From positions 186,001-250,000 of the forward strand of contig DASW01000002.1 in NCBI GenBank assembly GCA_002503985.1: 64,000 nucleotides of DNA, read 5' to 3'. Below, one piece after another: positions 32,399 to 40,054 of this stretch. The notes under the pieces were generated by a model. That model ran no database searches and had not been told where the DNA came from. It saw only the letters and a program-made list of their open reading frames with translations. The stretch's first letter is position 1. Each line of letters begins with the position of its first letter. This stretch comes from Thermoplasmata archaeon UBA61 (GTDB lineage Archaea > Thermoplasmatota > Thermoplasmata > Lutacidiplasmatales > UBA184). Made by a program: the position numbers and the translations under genes.

Positions 32399-33153
32399 GG
32401 GCTCGGAAGCTCCTCCGTTCGTTTCCGGGGGACCGTGAACGGTCCGAGGAGATAGTAGCTCGCCACCCCGATGAGGAAAGCTATCGACGCGCCATAGGCG
32501 AACTCGTAGAGGGCCGAGCCCGTGGCGAGATGGAACTGGAGCGGCACGAGGGCCAGGGCGACGAAGGCCGCGGTCGCGGCCATCGGCGCGCGCAACGGGT
32601 TCCCGCGACGGATCTTCGGGTACCCGACCGGCACGACCATCATGACGGCCAAGAACGCAACCCCCACGAACACGCCGACCGGCTGCACGCCCGCGAACGC
32701 CGGTGTGTCGAGAAAGAGGAGCACGACCACGAGCCCGAGCACGCTCTGCGGGGTCGGAACCCCAAGGAAGTCCGACCGGTCGTACGCGCGGGCGGTGAAG
32801 TAGATCAATCGGGCGACCGCGGCCGCCAGGTAGGCGGCGGCGAGCGCCAGCGCGAGAGGTTCCCACGGCTGCCACGTCGGCCCGTCCACGGTGTGGACCG
32901 CGATGAGGAACGCCGGGGCGACCCCGAAGGAGACCGCGTCGGAGACCGAGTCGGCCACGCGACCGAACCGGCTGGGGGGAGCGGTGCTGCGACGAGAGAG
33001 GATCCCATCCAACCCATCGAACCCGATCGCGCAGACGATGAGGAACATCGCCCAGAGCGGATTGCCCGCGAGGACGTAGAGGACCGCTCCGACCCCGAGG
33101 ACCCCGTTCGCGAGCGTCGCGAGGTTCGCGCTCGCCCGCCAGCGGTCGGTCAC
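32395..33153 (-). CDS. pssA: Archaetidylserine synthase (CDP-alcohol phosphatidyltransferase)
   Basis: A 252-aa membrane enzyme that transfers serine onto CDP-archaeol. The catalytic signature is FDGLDGILSRRS then FGRVADSVSDAVSFG: the D-G-x2-D...G-x3-D-x3-D form of the family. Seven to eight hydrophobic helices follow. It overlaps the decarboxylase gene upstream and mptD downstream by 4 nt each (stop/start overlap). The neighbouring Asd confirms the serine head group. Confidence 0.92.
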   Translation of the reverse strand: MTDRWRASANLATLANGVLGVGAVLYVLAGNPLWAMFLIVCAIGFDGLDGILSRRSTAPPSRFGRVADSVSDAVSFGVAPAFLIAVHTVDGPTWQPWEPLALALAAAYLAAAVARLIYFTARAYDRSDFLGVPTPQSVLGLVVVLLFLDTPAFAGVQPVGVFVGVAFLAVMMVVPVGYPKIRRGNPLRAPMAATAAFVALALVPLQFHLATGSALYEFAYGASIAFLIGVASYYLLGPFTVPRKRTEELPSP

Positions 33154-33779
33154 GCGGATGTCTCCCGGGCGATCGAGCTCGCCCCGGCCCGGACCCGGTC
33201 CCCGACCTTCACTACGGGGCTCGCGCGGTCCGCGGGCACGAGCACGTCGACCCGCGACCCCAGTACGACCATCCCGAGTCGGTCCCCCTTCTTCCCGTCC
33301 GAGCCGACCCGGACGAAGGAGACCAGGCGGCGGGCGACGACCCCGGTGATCTGCACGACCTCAACGGGCCCGAGGGCGGTCGAGAGCCGGTAGCGCCGCT
33401 GGACGTTGTGCTCGGCCTCCGGCCGGTACGCCGCCCGGAACCCCTCGCCGCGTCCCTCCATCTCGATGACGCGGCCGTCCACGGGGAAGCGGTTCACGTG
33501 CACGTTCGTGACGTTCATGAAGACCGAGATGCGCCACACGTCCCCCTCCCGGTCGACCGCGCGGACCCGGCCGTCCGCCGCGGAGACGACCCCGTCGCCG
33601 ACGGTCCGTTCGGGGTCCCGGAAAAAGACCGCGAAGAACAGCCACACGGCGATGCCCACGAGGAGCCCAACGCCCCAGGCCCACGAGAGAGGGACGGCCC
33701 CGAAGACCGGGAGGGCCGCGAGAAAGAGGAGGACCGCGGCGGCCGCTCCCAAGTAGCGGCCCGCGCCCGGCGCGAACAC
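33150..33779 (-). CDS. asd: Archaetidylserine decarboxylase (PSD-related)
   Basis: A 209-aa pyruvoyl enzyme that decarboxylates archaetidylserine to archaetidylethanolamine. An N-terminal membrane segment (two short helices, about residues 8-50) precedes FFRDPERTVGDGVVSAADGRV and ISVFMNVTNVHVNRFPVDG. The self-cleavage site is LGSRV near residue 172, where the Ser becomes the pyruvoyl group. This short form is usual in archaea. GTG start at 33777-33779, 4 nt after the rps10 stop. It is the third gene of the EF-1A operon. Confidence 0.92.
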   Translation of the reverse strand: MFAPGAGRYLGAAAAVLLFLAALPVFGAVPLSWAWGVGLLVGIAVWLFFAVFFRDPERTVGDGVVSAADGRVRAVDREGDVWRISVFMNVTNVHVNRFPVDGRVIEMEGRGEGFRAAYRPEAEHNVQRRYRLSTALGPVEVVQITGVVARRLVSFVRVGSDGKKGDRLGMVVLGSRVDVLVPADRASPVVKVGDRVRAGASSIARETSA

Positions 33780-33783
33780 GCGG

Positions 33784-34095
33784 TTAACCGGTGAGGACGA
33801 TCTCGATGTTCACGCCGTCGGGCACCTGGATCCGCATCACCTGGCGGAGGGCGCGCTCGTCAGCATCGATGTCGATCAGTCGCTTGTGGATCCGCATCTC
33901 CCAGTGGTCGATGGTGCTGGTGCCGCCGCCATCGGGGCCCTTGCGTACGGGCACCTTGAGCTTCTTCGTCGGGAGCGGGATGGGGCCGGCGATCGCGACC
34001 CCGGTCTTCTGAGAGATCTCGCGGATCTGCTTGCAGATCGAGTCGACCTTACGGGAGTCGGTGCCGCTCAACGAGATACGGGCTTTCTGCGGCAT
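33784..34095 (-). CDS. rps10: Ribosomal protein S10 (uS10)
   Basis: A 103-aa protein of the 30S head. Recognised by MPQKARISLSGTDSRKVDSI, IPLPTKKLKVPVRKGPDGGG and the C-terminal QVPDGVNIEIVLTG. Length normal. It follows EF-1A by 43 nt, the common archaeal order, and is followed within 4 nt by the lipid gene asd. Confidence 0.98.
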   Translation of the reverse strand: MPQKARISLSGTDSRKVDSICKQIREISQKTGVAIAGPIPLPTKKLKVPVRKGPDGGGTSTIDHWEMRIHKRLIDIDADERALRQVMRIQVPDGVNIEIVLTG

Positions 34096-34138
34096 CGATA
34101 GTCCCTCCCTCCCGGTCGCCCGTCCGCCCGCGAGAGGC

Positions 34139-35416
34139 TTACTCGCGCTTCTTGAGGTCGACGACGACCCCGGCCGCGACGGTCTGCCCCATGTCCCGGA
34201 CGGCGAACCGTCCGAGCTGCGGGAACTCCTTGTACTTCTCGATGACCAGCGGGCGCTTCGGCGTGATCTTGACGACCGCCGCGTCCCCGGTCTTGAGGGT
34301 CTGGGGGTTCTCTTCCGCGACCTGACCCGTCTTGGGGTCGAGGCGCTTCAGGAGCTCCGTGAACTCGCAGGCGACCTGGGCCGTGTGGCAGTGGAAGACC
34401 GGCGCGTAGCCGACCGTGATGACGCTCGGGTGGTTGAGCACCTGGATGTTCGCCGTGAAACTCTCGACGACGGTGGGCGGGTTCGAGGCCGGACCGGCGA
34501 CCTCGCCGCGGTGGATGTCGTTCTTGTCGATCCCGCGGACGTTGAAGCCGATGTTGTCGCCTGGGACGGCCTCCGTGACCGCCTCGTGGTGCATCTCGAT
34601 CGACTTCACTTCCCCGGACTTTCCGCCCGGCATGAAGACGATCTTGTCGCCGACCTTGAGCGTCCCGGTTTCGACACGTCCGACGGGGACGGTCCCGATG
34701 CCGGTGATCGTGTAGACGTCCTGGACCGGGAGTCGGAGCGCCTTCGAGGTGGGCTTCTCCGGCACCTTGAGCGCATCGAGCGCCTGGAGGAGGGTCATCC
34801 CCTTGAACCAGGGCATGTTGGCGCTCGCCTTGTTGATGTTGTCGTCCTTGAACGCTGAGATCGGCAGGAAGGTGACCTGCTCCGCGAGCTTGAACCCGAT
34901 GTTCTTGAGGAGTTTCGTCAGGTCCTCCTTGACCTCTTCGTACTTCTTCTCGGAGTACGCGACCTCCTGTCGGTCCATCTTGTTGATCGCGCAGATGATC
35001 TGACTGACGCCGAGCGTCCGGGCGAGGAAGATGTGCTCCCGGGTCTGTTCCTGGACCCCTTCGGCCGCGGAGCAGACGAGCACCGCCGCGTCGGCCTGGC
35101 TCGTCCCCGTGATCATGTTCTTGACGAAGTCCCGGTGGCCGGGCGCGTCGATGATGGTGAAGTAGTACTTCTGGGTGTCAAAGCGGCGGTGGGCGATGTC
35201 GATCGTGACCCCGCGCTCGCGCTCTTCCTTGAGGTCGTCCATGACCCAGGCGAACTCGAACGTCGCCTTCCCCTTCGCCTCGGCCTCCTGCCGGTACTTG
35301 TCGATCTCTTCCTGTCGGATGTACCCGGTATCGAGCAGGAGACGGCCGACGGTCGTGGACTTCCCGTGGTCAACGTGTCCGATGAAGACGATGTTTAGGT
35401 GGGGTTTCTGCGCCAT
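34139..35416 (-). CDS. tuf: Elongation factor 1-alpha
   Basis: A 425-aa GTPase that brings aminoacyl-tRNA to the ribosome. G1 is GHVDHGKST (residues about 13-21), G3 is DAPGHRDFVKNM, and G4 is NKMD. Switch I reads ERERGVTIDIAHRRF. Domains 2 and 3 follow; length matches archaeal EF-1A. ATG at 35414-35416, with a strong TATA box (35451-35460) giving a leader of about 12 nt. First gene of EF-1A - S10 - asd - pssA - mptD. Confidence 0.98.
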   Translation of the reverse strand: MAQKPHLNIVFIGHVDHGKSTTVGRLLLDTGYIRQEEIDKYRQEAEAKGKATFEFAWVMDDLKEERERGVTIDIAHRRFDTQKYYFTIIDAPGHRDFVKNMITGTSQADAAVLVCSAAEGVQEQTREHIFLARTLGVSQIICAINKMDRQEVAYSEKKYEEVKEDLTKLLKNIGFKLAEQVTFLPISAFKDDNINKASANMPWFKGMTLLQALDALKVPEKPTSKALRLPVQDVYTITGIGTVPVGRVETGTLKVGDKIVFMPGGKSGEVKSIEMHHEAVTEAVPGDNIGFNVRGIDKNDIHRGEVAGPASNPPTVVESFTANIQVLNHPSVITVGYAPVFHCHTAQVACEFTELLKRLDPKTGQVAEENPQTLKTGDAAVVKITPKRPLVIEKYKEFPQLGRFAVRDMGQTVAAGVVVDLKKRE

Positions 35417-35450
35417 TTTCTAGGGCACCGGGCGCGCCCAGTTGGTCCTG

Positions 35451-35460
35451 CTATATAGGC
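35451..35460 (-). promoter_or_regulatory. Strong TATA box of the EF-1A operon
   Basis: GCCTATATAG on the minus strand, centred 39 nt before the ATG. It is among the best TATA matches in the window, as expected for a highly expressed gene. The rest of 35417-35585 shows nothing clear. Confidence 0.65.
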
Positions 35461-35585
35461 GTTGTCTCCGCGCGCCTCCGAGAGAAGCGGCTCGTACGAT
35501 TTCCGCGGCCGCGCCGGCGCAGCGTCGCGCGCGACGAAAGGAAAAGCACGGGCACCGGCACCGACCGGGGCCCGGGCGTCGGGCG

Positions 35586-36017
35586 TTAGAGGTCGGGCAT
35601 CAGGAAGAGTTCGTTCCCGTCGGGGTCGCGGACCGTCGCGTACCAGCCCCACGATTCCTTCTTCGGCCCTTCGGTGAACTCGACACCGTTCGCCTTGAGC
35701 GCCCCGCACGCCGCGACGAAGTCGGACCCCGGCACCCGAAGCGTGATGCCCGAATTGCCCGGCTCGAGCGGAGCGTTCGGCTCGAACTCGGACATCTGAC
35801 AAAGGTGGAGCAACCCACCCTTGCCCTTGCGACCTACCGCCACCCAGTGGTCCATGCTCTCGACGAGGTCGAGACCGAGGCTCCCGGTGTACCATTCGGT
35901 CGCCTTCTTCCGGTCGGAGACCACGACGGCCACGGTGGCCACGTGCGCCTTCGGCAACGATCCCTTACCCCGGCTCGCTCCGGCTCCCTGGCTCGCGCTC
36001 TTGCTCTTGGTCGGCAT
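35586..36017 (-). CDS. VOC/glyoxalase-fold protein
   Basis: A 143-aa protein with the vicinal-oxygen-chelate fold. It has HVATVAVVVSDRKKATEWYT GSLG at the start of unit 1 and YATVRDPDGNELFLMPDL at the end of unit 2. Possible metal ligands include His in the first strand and Glu in GNELFL. About 20 Lys/Ser-rich residues precede the domain. Such proteins include glyoxalases, dioxygenases and resistance proteins; the role here is open. It is divergent from the padR gene, and the inverted repeats between them lie upstream of both. Confidence 0.82.
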   Translation of the reverse strand: MPTKSKSASQGAGASRGKGSLPKAHVATVAVVVSDRKKATEWYTGSLGLDLVESMDHWVAVGRKGKGGLLHLCQMSEFEPNAPLEPGNSGITLRVPGSDFVAACGALKANGVEFTEGPKKESWGWYATVRDPDGNELFLMPDL

Positions 36018-36055
36018 CGATGACCTTCCTATCTGGGCGGAACCACTCGCCCCTC

Positions 36056-36110
36056 TTCAGGACTCGGTGAGGTCCTGAAACGGTTCTGCCTCCCGGGCGT
36101 CGTTTCAGGA
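36056..36110. promoter_or_regulatory. Cluster of TTCAGGA inverted repeats
   Basis: Three copies of one half-site: TTCAGGAC (36056-36063), GTCCTGAA (36072-36079) and CGTTTCAGGA (36101-36110). Copies 1 and 2 form a perfect 8-bp inverted repeat with an 8-nt spacer. TCCTGAAACG (36073-36082) and CGTTTCAGGA form a perfect 10-bp inverted repeat with an 18-nt spacer. It lies just upstream of the VOC start and of the padR TATA box. Probable binding sites for a dimeric regulator. Confidence 0.55.
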
Positions 36111-36117
36111 AAGATTT

Positions 36118-36135
36118 ATATCGAATAATCGATAT
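36118..36135. promoter_or_regulatory. Inverted repeat over the padR promoter
   Basis: ATATCGA-ATAA-TCGATAT: perfect 7-bp arms with a 4-nt spacer, immediately overlapping a TATA box (GATTTATAT, about 36113-36121) that predicts a start near 36145, 4 nt before the padR ATG. Typical place for self-repression by PadR. Confidence 0.6.
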
Positions 36136-36148
36136 CGGTATTCCGAGT

Positions 36149-36595
36149 ATGTGGGCTTACGCGTGGGGATCGAAGCGTCATCGTGGCCTTCGCGTTTGGG
36201 TGCTTCAGCTTCTCGAGCGAGGCCCGATGAACGGAGCCGAGATCATGGAAGAGATGGACCGGATGTCGATGGGCTGGTGGCGACCTTCCCCGGGCTCGAT
36301 CTACCCTCTCCTCGAGCAGCTCGCCCAAGAGAAGCTCGTCCGCAAGCGCGAGGACGGCCGTTACGAGGTCACGGAGGCGGCTCGTGGCGGGCCGGATTGG
36401 ATGCACGGATGGATGGGACGCGGGCCCCGCAGCCCTCAGGACGCCCTCGCCGAGATCGAGGCGTACGCGGCGTTCCTGGAAGACCTCGGCCGTGGCGAGA
36501 AGGGCGACCTCAGTGCCATGGCCCCTCGTCTCAAGGCCGTCGCGAAGCGGCTCGACGACCTTGTCGACCGCTCGGCTCGGGGGAAGCCCGCATGA
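36149..36595 (+). CDS. PadR-family transcriptional regulator
   Basis: A 148-aa protein. The winged-helix PadR domain is clear: RGLRVWVLQLLERGPMNGAE, then MGWWRPSPGSIYPLLEQLAQ and KLVRKREDGRYEVTEAAR. A C-terminal helical dimerisation region (DALAEIEAYAAFLEDL and RLKAVAKRLDDLVDR) follows, as in the short PadR-s1 group. These act as repressors relieved by small ligands. Operators overlap its own promoter. The next gene, a two-helix membrane protein, is likely in the same operon; PadR plus small membrane protein is a recurrent pair. Confidence 0.9.
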   Translation: MWAYAWGSKRHRGLRVWVLQLLERGPMNGAEIMEEMDRMSMGWWRPSPGSIYPLLEQLAQEKLVRKREDGRYEVTEAARGGPDWMHGWMGRGPRSPQDALAEIEAYAAFLEDLGRGEKGDLSAMAPRLKAVAKRLDDLVDRSARGKPA

Positions 36596-36638
36596 CGACT
36601 CGAACGGGTTCCACAAGGGAGCGGCACGAGGTGGGCCG

Positions 36639-36923
36639 ATGAAGGACCCGGCCTTCCCGCCCGGACCCGAGGAAGCCGGCCCCTTCTTCCGAGGGCTCAA
36701 GTCCCGCATCGTGGCCACGATCGGTCTTCTCGTGGGGGGCCTCTGCTGGGTGATCCTCTACCTCGCGTTCCTCGCCGGTCGGTTCCCCTGGTACCAGAAC
36801 CTCGCCATCGTCCTGGTTTCGTTCATCATCTTCCCGACCGTGGTCGTCGTGATGTGGATCTTCTGGGGGTTGTCCGTCGGTCGTCGCTTCCACCGTGCGT
36901 TCTGGGAAGACCGATTCCCCTGA
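36639..36923 (+). CDS. Two-helix membrane protein in the padR operon
   Basis: A 94-aa protein. Acidic and Pro-rich for 20 residues, then two hydrophobic helices, IVATIGLLVGGLCWVILYLAF and LAIVLVSFIIFPTVVVVMWI. A basic aromatic tail follows (GRRFHRAFWEDRFP). The ATG at 36639 is chosen because GAGGTG lies 5-8 nt upstream and the preceding frame overlaps padR out of register. It may sense or respond to the membrane state that PadR controls; that is inference from position. Confidence 0.75.
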   Translation: MKDPAFPPGPEEAGPFFRGLKSRIVATIGLLVGGLCWVILYLAFLAGRFPWYQNLAIVLVSFIIFPTVVVVMWIFWGLSVGRRFHRAFWEDRFP

Positions 36924-36974
36924 GGCTTAGGCACACAACCCATCCCGTCCGTTCTCCCCGAGGTCGACCGAACG

Positions 36975-37535
36975 ATGCCGTACCTACCCTCCCGACGGGA
37001 CCGCTTCCGCCTCTGGGCGCGCCGGGCGCTCCTCGACCGCCTGCGGTCGCTCACAGAGCCGGAAGGGTGCCGCCTCCTCGACCTGGGTGGGGGCACGGGT
37101 GCCGCTACGGCCGCGTTCGGTCGAGGGGCCCGGGAGCTGGTCGTCCTCGAGCCGGATGAGCGGAAGATCTTGCGAGGACGCGCCGCCGGCGCTCCTGTCA
37201 CCTTCGTTTCGGGGGTGGCCGAGACGCTCCCGTACGGGGTGGGCCAGTTCGACCGCGTGGTGTCCCTCATGTCGTTCCATCACTTTCCTCAGGCGGACGT
37301 CGCGCTCCGCGAGGCCGCGAGGGTGCTTGCCCCGGGAGGCCGACTGGTCGTGTACGACTTCGACCGGTCCACGCTTTCGGGGCGATGGGTCGCCGTCTTC
37401 GAGGGACACCTGGCCCGTCACTCGTTTTCGTTCGTGACGGCCGCCGAGCTCGAGCAGCAGGTCCTCGCCGCCGGGTTCCGTAGCGCCCGTCGGGAGCCGT
37501 TCGGGTCGGGAGCGTTCGTGGTCGCCGAACGCTAG
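36975..37535 (+). CDS. Class I SAM-dependent methyltransferase
   Basis: A 186-aa small-molecule-type methyltransferase (Methyltransf_11 pattern). LLDLGGGTGAATAAFG is the SAM loop, ELVVLEPDERKILRG holds the acidic residue of strand 2, and FDRVVSLMSFHHFPQADVAL and VLAPGGRLVVYDFDRS are motifs II and III. The substrate cannot be inferred; UbiE-like and arsenite- or phospholipid-type enzymes share this layout. It lies 51 nt after the membrane-protein gene and may be a third member of the padR transcript. Confidence 0.87.
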   Translation: MPYLPSRRDRFRLWARRALLDRLRSLTEPEGCRLLDLGGGTGAATAAFGRGARELVVLEPDERKILRGRAAGAPVTFVSGVAETLPYGVGQFDRVVSLMSFHHFPQADVALREAARVLAPGGRLVVYDFDRSTLSGRWVAVFEGHLARHSFSFVTAAELEQQVLAAGFRSARREPFGSGAFVVAER

Positions 37536-37608
37536 GCGGGCTCCGAGCGGCGAAACCGCTTTAGAGGGCCGCCCCGTCGGTCGCCCGGTCTTTCTCGGGG
37601 CGGAGCAC

Positions 37609-38094
37609 GTGCCGGACCCAGGGTCATCGAAAACGGGCTCGTCGCGCGCATCGACGATCCGGCTCATGGTGCCGACCGACGCGAACCTCGCGGGCAACGT
37701 CTTCGGTGGGAGCATCCTCGCCGAGATCGACCGGGTCGCGTACATCGCGGCGAGCCGCCACGCGGGGACCGGCTGCGTGACCGCCTCGTTCGACCGCGTC
37801 GACTTCCTCTCCCCCGTCCACGTCGGGGACGTGGTGGACTTCGACGCCACTCTCACCTACGTCGGGACCTCCTCGATGGAGGTCTGGGTCCGGGTCCGCG
37901 CGGAGTCGGCCTCGGGAGGGAGGCCTCGCGCGGTCGGAGAAGCGTTCATCACGATGGTCGCCGTCGACGCCGCGGGCCGGCCTGTGTCGGTGCCGCCGCT
38001 CGTCCCGCAGAGCGCGGAGGAGCGGCTCCGATTCGAAGAAGGTCAGCGGAGAATGGAAGAACGTCGACGGACTCGGCCTCCGCGTCCGAAGTAG
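37609..38094 (+). CDS. Acyl-CoA thioesterase, hotdog fold (YciA/ACOT-like)
   Basis: A 161-aa hotdog protein. After a short Ser-rich start come LMVPTDANLAGNVFGGSILA EIDR with the active-site Asn/Asp region, AASRHAGTGCVTASFDRVDF and VHVGDVVDFDATLTYVGTSS. These are the family signature of acyl-CoA thioester hydrolases of the BACH/YciA type. In archaea without fatty-acid membranes the substrate may be a short or branched acyl-CoA. GTG start with GGAG before it. It lies 9 nt before the MBF1 gene. Confidence 0.9.
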   Translation: MPDPGSSKTGSSRASTIRLMVPTDANLAGNVFGGSILAEIDRVAYIAASRHAGTGCVTASFDRVDFLSPVHVGDVVDFDATLTYVGTSSMEVWVRVRAESASGGRPRAVGEAFITMVAVDAAGRPVSVPPLVPQSAEERLRFEEGQRRMEERRRTRPPRPK

Positions 38095-38103
38095 GAGAAC
38101 ACG

Positions 38104-38562
38104 ATGCTCTGTGAGATGTGCGGCAAGGAAGTTCCGCTCGCGAGCCGGGTGCGCCTCGAGGGGTCGGTCCTCTCGCTCTGCCCCGAATGCGCCCGGTTCG
38201 GTACGCCGGTCGACCCGGTTCCCGCTCCTCCCGCATCGACCTCGAGCGACGGCGGCCGGTTCCGCCCGGGAATGGGCGTCACCCGCCCCTCCGGTCCCCG
38301 ACGACGGCTCGAGGAACGGGACCTCTACCAGGAAATCGGGGAGATGGAGCTCGCCCCGGACTGGGGGAAGCGCATCCGGCTCGCGCGGGAGGCCCGCCTA
38401 TGGACCCCCGAGGTCCTCGGAAAGAAGCTGAACGAGAAGAAGTCGGTCGTGCTCAAGATCGAATCCGGGAACTTCCATCCTCCCGACGCGCTCGTGCGCA
38501 AGATCGAGCACCTGCTCCAGGTCCGGCTGCGCGCGGAGCCCGAGACACCGGGCAAGACCTGA
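38104..38562 (+). CDS. Archaeal multiprotein bridging factor 1 (aMBF1)
   Basis: A 152-aa protein with an N-terminal zinc ribbon (CEMCGKEV and CPEC, residues about 3-29) and a C-terminal helix-turn-helix. The latter reads WGKRIRLAREARLWTPEVLG then KKLNEKKSVVLKIESGNFHP. In archaea MBF1 associates with the 30S subunit and helps translation. In eukaryotes it bridges activators and TBP. The linker is Pro/Arg-rich. Probably cotranscribed with the thioesterase gene upstream. Confidence 0.93.
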   Translation: MLCEMCGKEVPLASRVRLEGSVLSLCPECARFGTPVDPVPAPPASTSSDGGRFRPGMGVTRPSGPRRRLEERDLYQEIGEMELAPDWGKRIRLAREARLWTPEVLGKKLNEKKSVVLKIESGNFHPPDALVRKIEHLLQVRLRAEPETPGKT

Positions 38563-38567
38563 CCCGA

Positions 38568-38954
38568 TTACGGTCCGGTCGCACGCCTCGGTTCGTCGTC
38601 GTCGCGGGACGTCCCCGGGTAGCGTCGCCGGGCATGGGGAGAGAGCGCCGTGGGCCCACCGACGTCCCGGTCGAATCCGACCGCGGACCCCACCTCGACG
38701 CGGACGAAGCCGTCCCCGGTCCCGCCTTCCCGCGCGGTCCGAAGGTCGGTCTGGTAGCTCGAGAGCATCCCCTCGGACCAGCCGAGGTACACCGCCCCGA
38801 GCGCCCCCAGGCCCACGACCGCCGCGATCCCGATGAACGGGAGCGGCACCCCGAGCCCGACCCCGGTGAGGGCGACCGCGGCCGCGACCATCGTCCATAA
38901 CGCCCGGCGGACGTCCCGGTGGGCCCGACGGTCCCGATGCGTGTAGCCGACCAC
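38568..38954 (-). CDS. Small membrane protein, unknown
   Basis: A 128-aa protein with a basic N-terminus and two adjacent hydrophobic helices (LWTMVAAAVALTGVGLGVPL and FIGIAAVVGLGALGAVYLGW). A soluble C-terminal half follows that is charged and probably disordered. No family recognised. GTG start at 38952-38954. It lies 27 nt downstream of argF on the same strand and probably shares its transcript; a link to arginine synthesis is not implied. Confidence 0.65.
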   Translation of the reverse strand: MVGYTHRDRRAHRDVRRALWTMVAAAVALTGVGLGVPLPFIGIAAVVGLGALGAVYLGWSEGMLSSYQTDLRTAREGGTGDGFVRVEVGSAVGFDRDVGGPTALSPHARRRYPGTSRDDDEPRRATGP

Positions 38955-38981
38955 GGACCGGCCCCTGTGTCCGACCGGTCC

Positions 38982-39944
38982 TCACTTCGCGCGCCGGGGT
39001 TTGGCGCGGGGAAGGAGAAGGTACTCGAGGATCGCCTTCTGGGCGTGGAGCCGATTCTCGGCCTGGTCCCAGGCCGCGGAATGGGGCCCGTCCAGTACCG
39101 AGTCGGTGATCTCTTGGCCGCGGTGGGCGGGCAGGTCGTGGAGAACGAACGCCGACGGTTTCGCGAGCTCGACGAGCGCGTCGTTCACCTGGAACCCGTG
39201 GAACGCCGCCATCCGTGCCGCGGCCTCCGCTTCGTCGCCCATCGAGACCCACACGTCCGTGTAGAGCGCGTCGGCGCCCGTCACGGCCTCCTTCGGGTCG
39301 TTCGTGAACGTGATCGTCGCTTTGGAGTCCCGCGCGAGCACCTCCGCGGCCCGGACGTACTCGGGCTGGGGGCGGTATCCCGCCGGGGTCGCGACCGCGA
39401 GGTCGAGTCCCACGGCCGCCGCTCCGAGGAGGAGCGAGTGGAGGACGTTGTTGCCGTCCCCCACCCACGCGAGACGGTGGTGCGCGAACCGACCGCCCCA
39501 GCGCTCGCGCATGGTGAGCAGGTCGGCCGTGATCTGGCAAGGGTGCTCCACGTCGTCGAGGGCGTTGATCACCGGGATCGTGGCCCAGCGCGCGAGCTCG
39601 AGCATGTCGGCGTGCCGGTACGCGCGGTAGCAGACCGCGTCCACGAACCGAGAGAGGACCCGAGCCGTGTCGGCGATCGTCTCGCCTCGTCCGAGCTGGA
39701 GGTCCTTCGAGGAGAGGTAGAGCGAGTGGCCTCCGAGGTCGTTCATCGCCACCTCGAACGAGGTGCGCGTGCGCGTGGACGGTTTCTCGAAGATCATCGC
39801 GAGGTTCTTCCCCGCAAGCGTCGGCTTCAGGACCCCCCGGGCGCGCTCGGCCTTCAGGGCCGCGGCGCGGGCCAGGACCCGGTCGAGGTCCCCCGCGAGG
39901 TCTGAGATCGATAGCAGGTGCTTCGGGGCGGGATGGGTCGGCAT
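38982..39944 (-). CDS. argF: Ornithine carbamoyltransferase
   Basis: A 320-aa enzyme of arginine synthesis joining carbamoyl phosphate to ornithine to give citrulline. The carbamoyl-phosphate loop is FEKPSTRTRTSFE, then EHPCQITADL. The ornithine loop is DVWVSMGDE. The usual HCLP motif reads VLHDLPAHRG here, with Asp in place of the Cys that contacts substrate. Activity is still likely, since carbamoyl-phosphate and SMG motifs are intact, but a different amine acceptor cannot be excluded. A TATA box 28 nt upstream predicts a leaderless transcript. Confidence 0.93.
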   Translation of the reverse strand: MPTHPAPKHLLSISDLAGDLDRVLARAAALKAERARGVLKPTLAGKNLAMIFEKPSTRTRTSFEVAMNDLGGHSLYLSSKDLQLGRGETIADTARVLSRFVDAVCYRAYRHADMLELARWATIPVINALDDVEHPCQITADLLTMRERWGGRFAHHRLAWVGDGNNVLHSLLLGAAAVGLDLAVATPAGYRPQPEYVRAAEVLARDSKATITFTNDPKEAVTGADALYTDVWVSMGDEAEAAARMAAFHGFQVNDALVELAKPSAFVLHDLPAHRGQEITDSVLDGPHSAAWDQAENRLHAQKAILEYLLLPRAKPRRAK

Positions 39945-39965
39945 CGGGGGGAGTATCGGCCCCCC

Positions 39966-40020
39966 GCGTTAAACGATTCTGGCACCGCCCGCCCGTGGGC
40001 GGCCATGCGAAGGTTATGAG
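39966..40020. promoter_or_regulatory. Divergent promoters of argF and the thiolase gene
   Basis: CGTTTAACGC on the minus strand (39966-39975) is centred 27 nt before the argF ATG (leaderless). GGTTATGAG on the plus strand (40012-40020) is centred about 40 nt before the thiolase GTG at 40055 and predicts a 13-nt leader containing GAGGGAG. Confidence 0.5.
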
Positions 40021-40054
40021 GGCGACCCGATTGGCGCGAGGCGAGGGAGCACCT

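Noticed and set aside
39995..40054. Longer N-terminus for the thiolase
   Set aside because: Candidate promoter GGTTATGAG and the GGGAG ribosome site point to GTG 40055; the extra residues show no family match.
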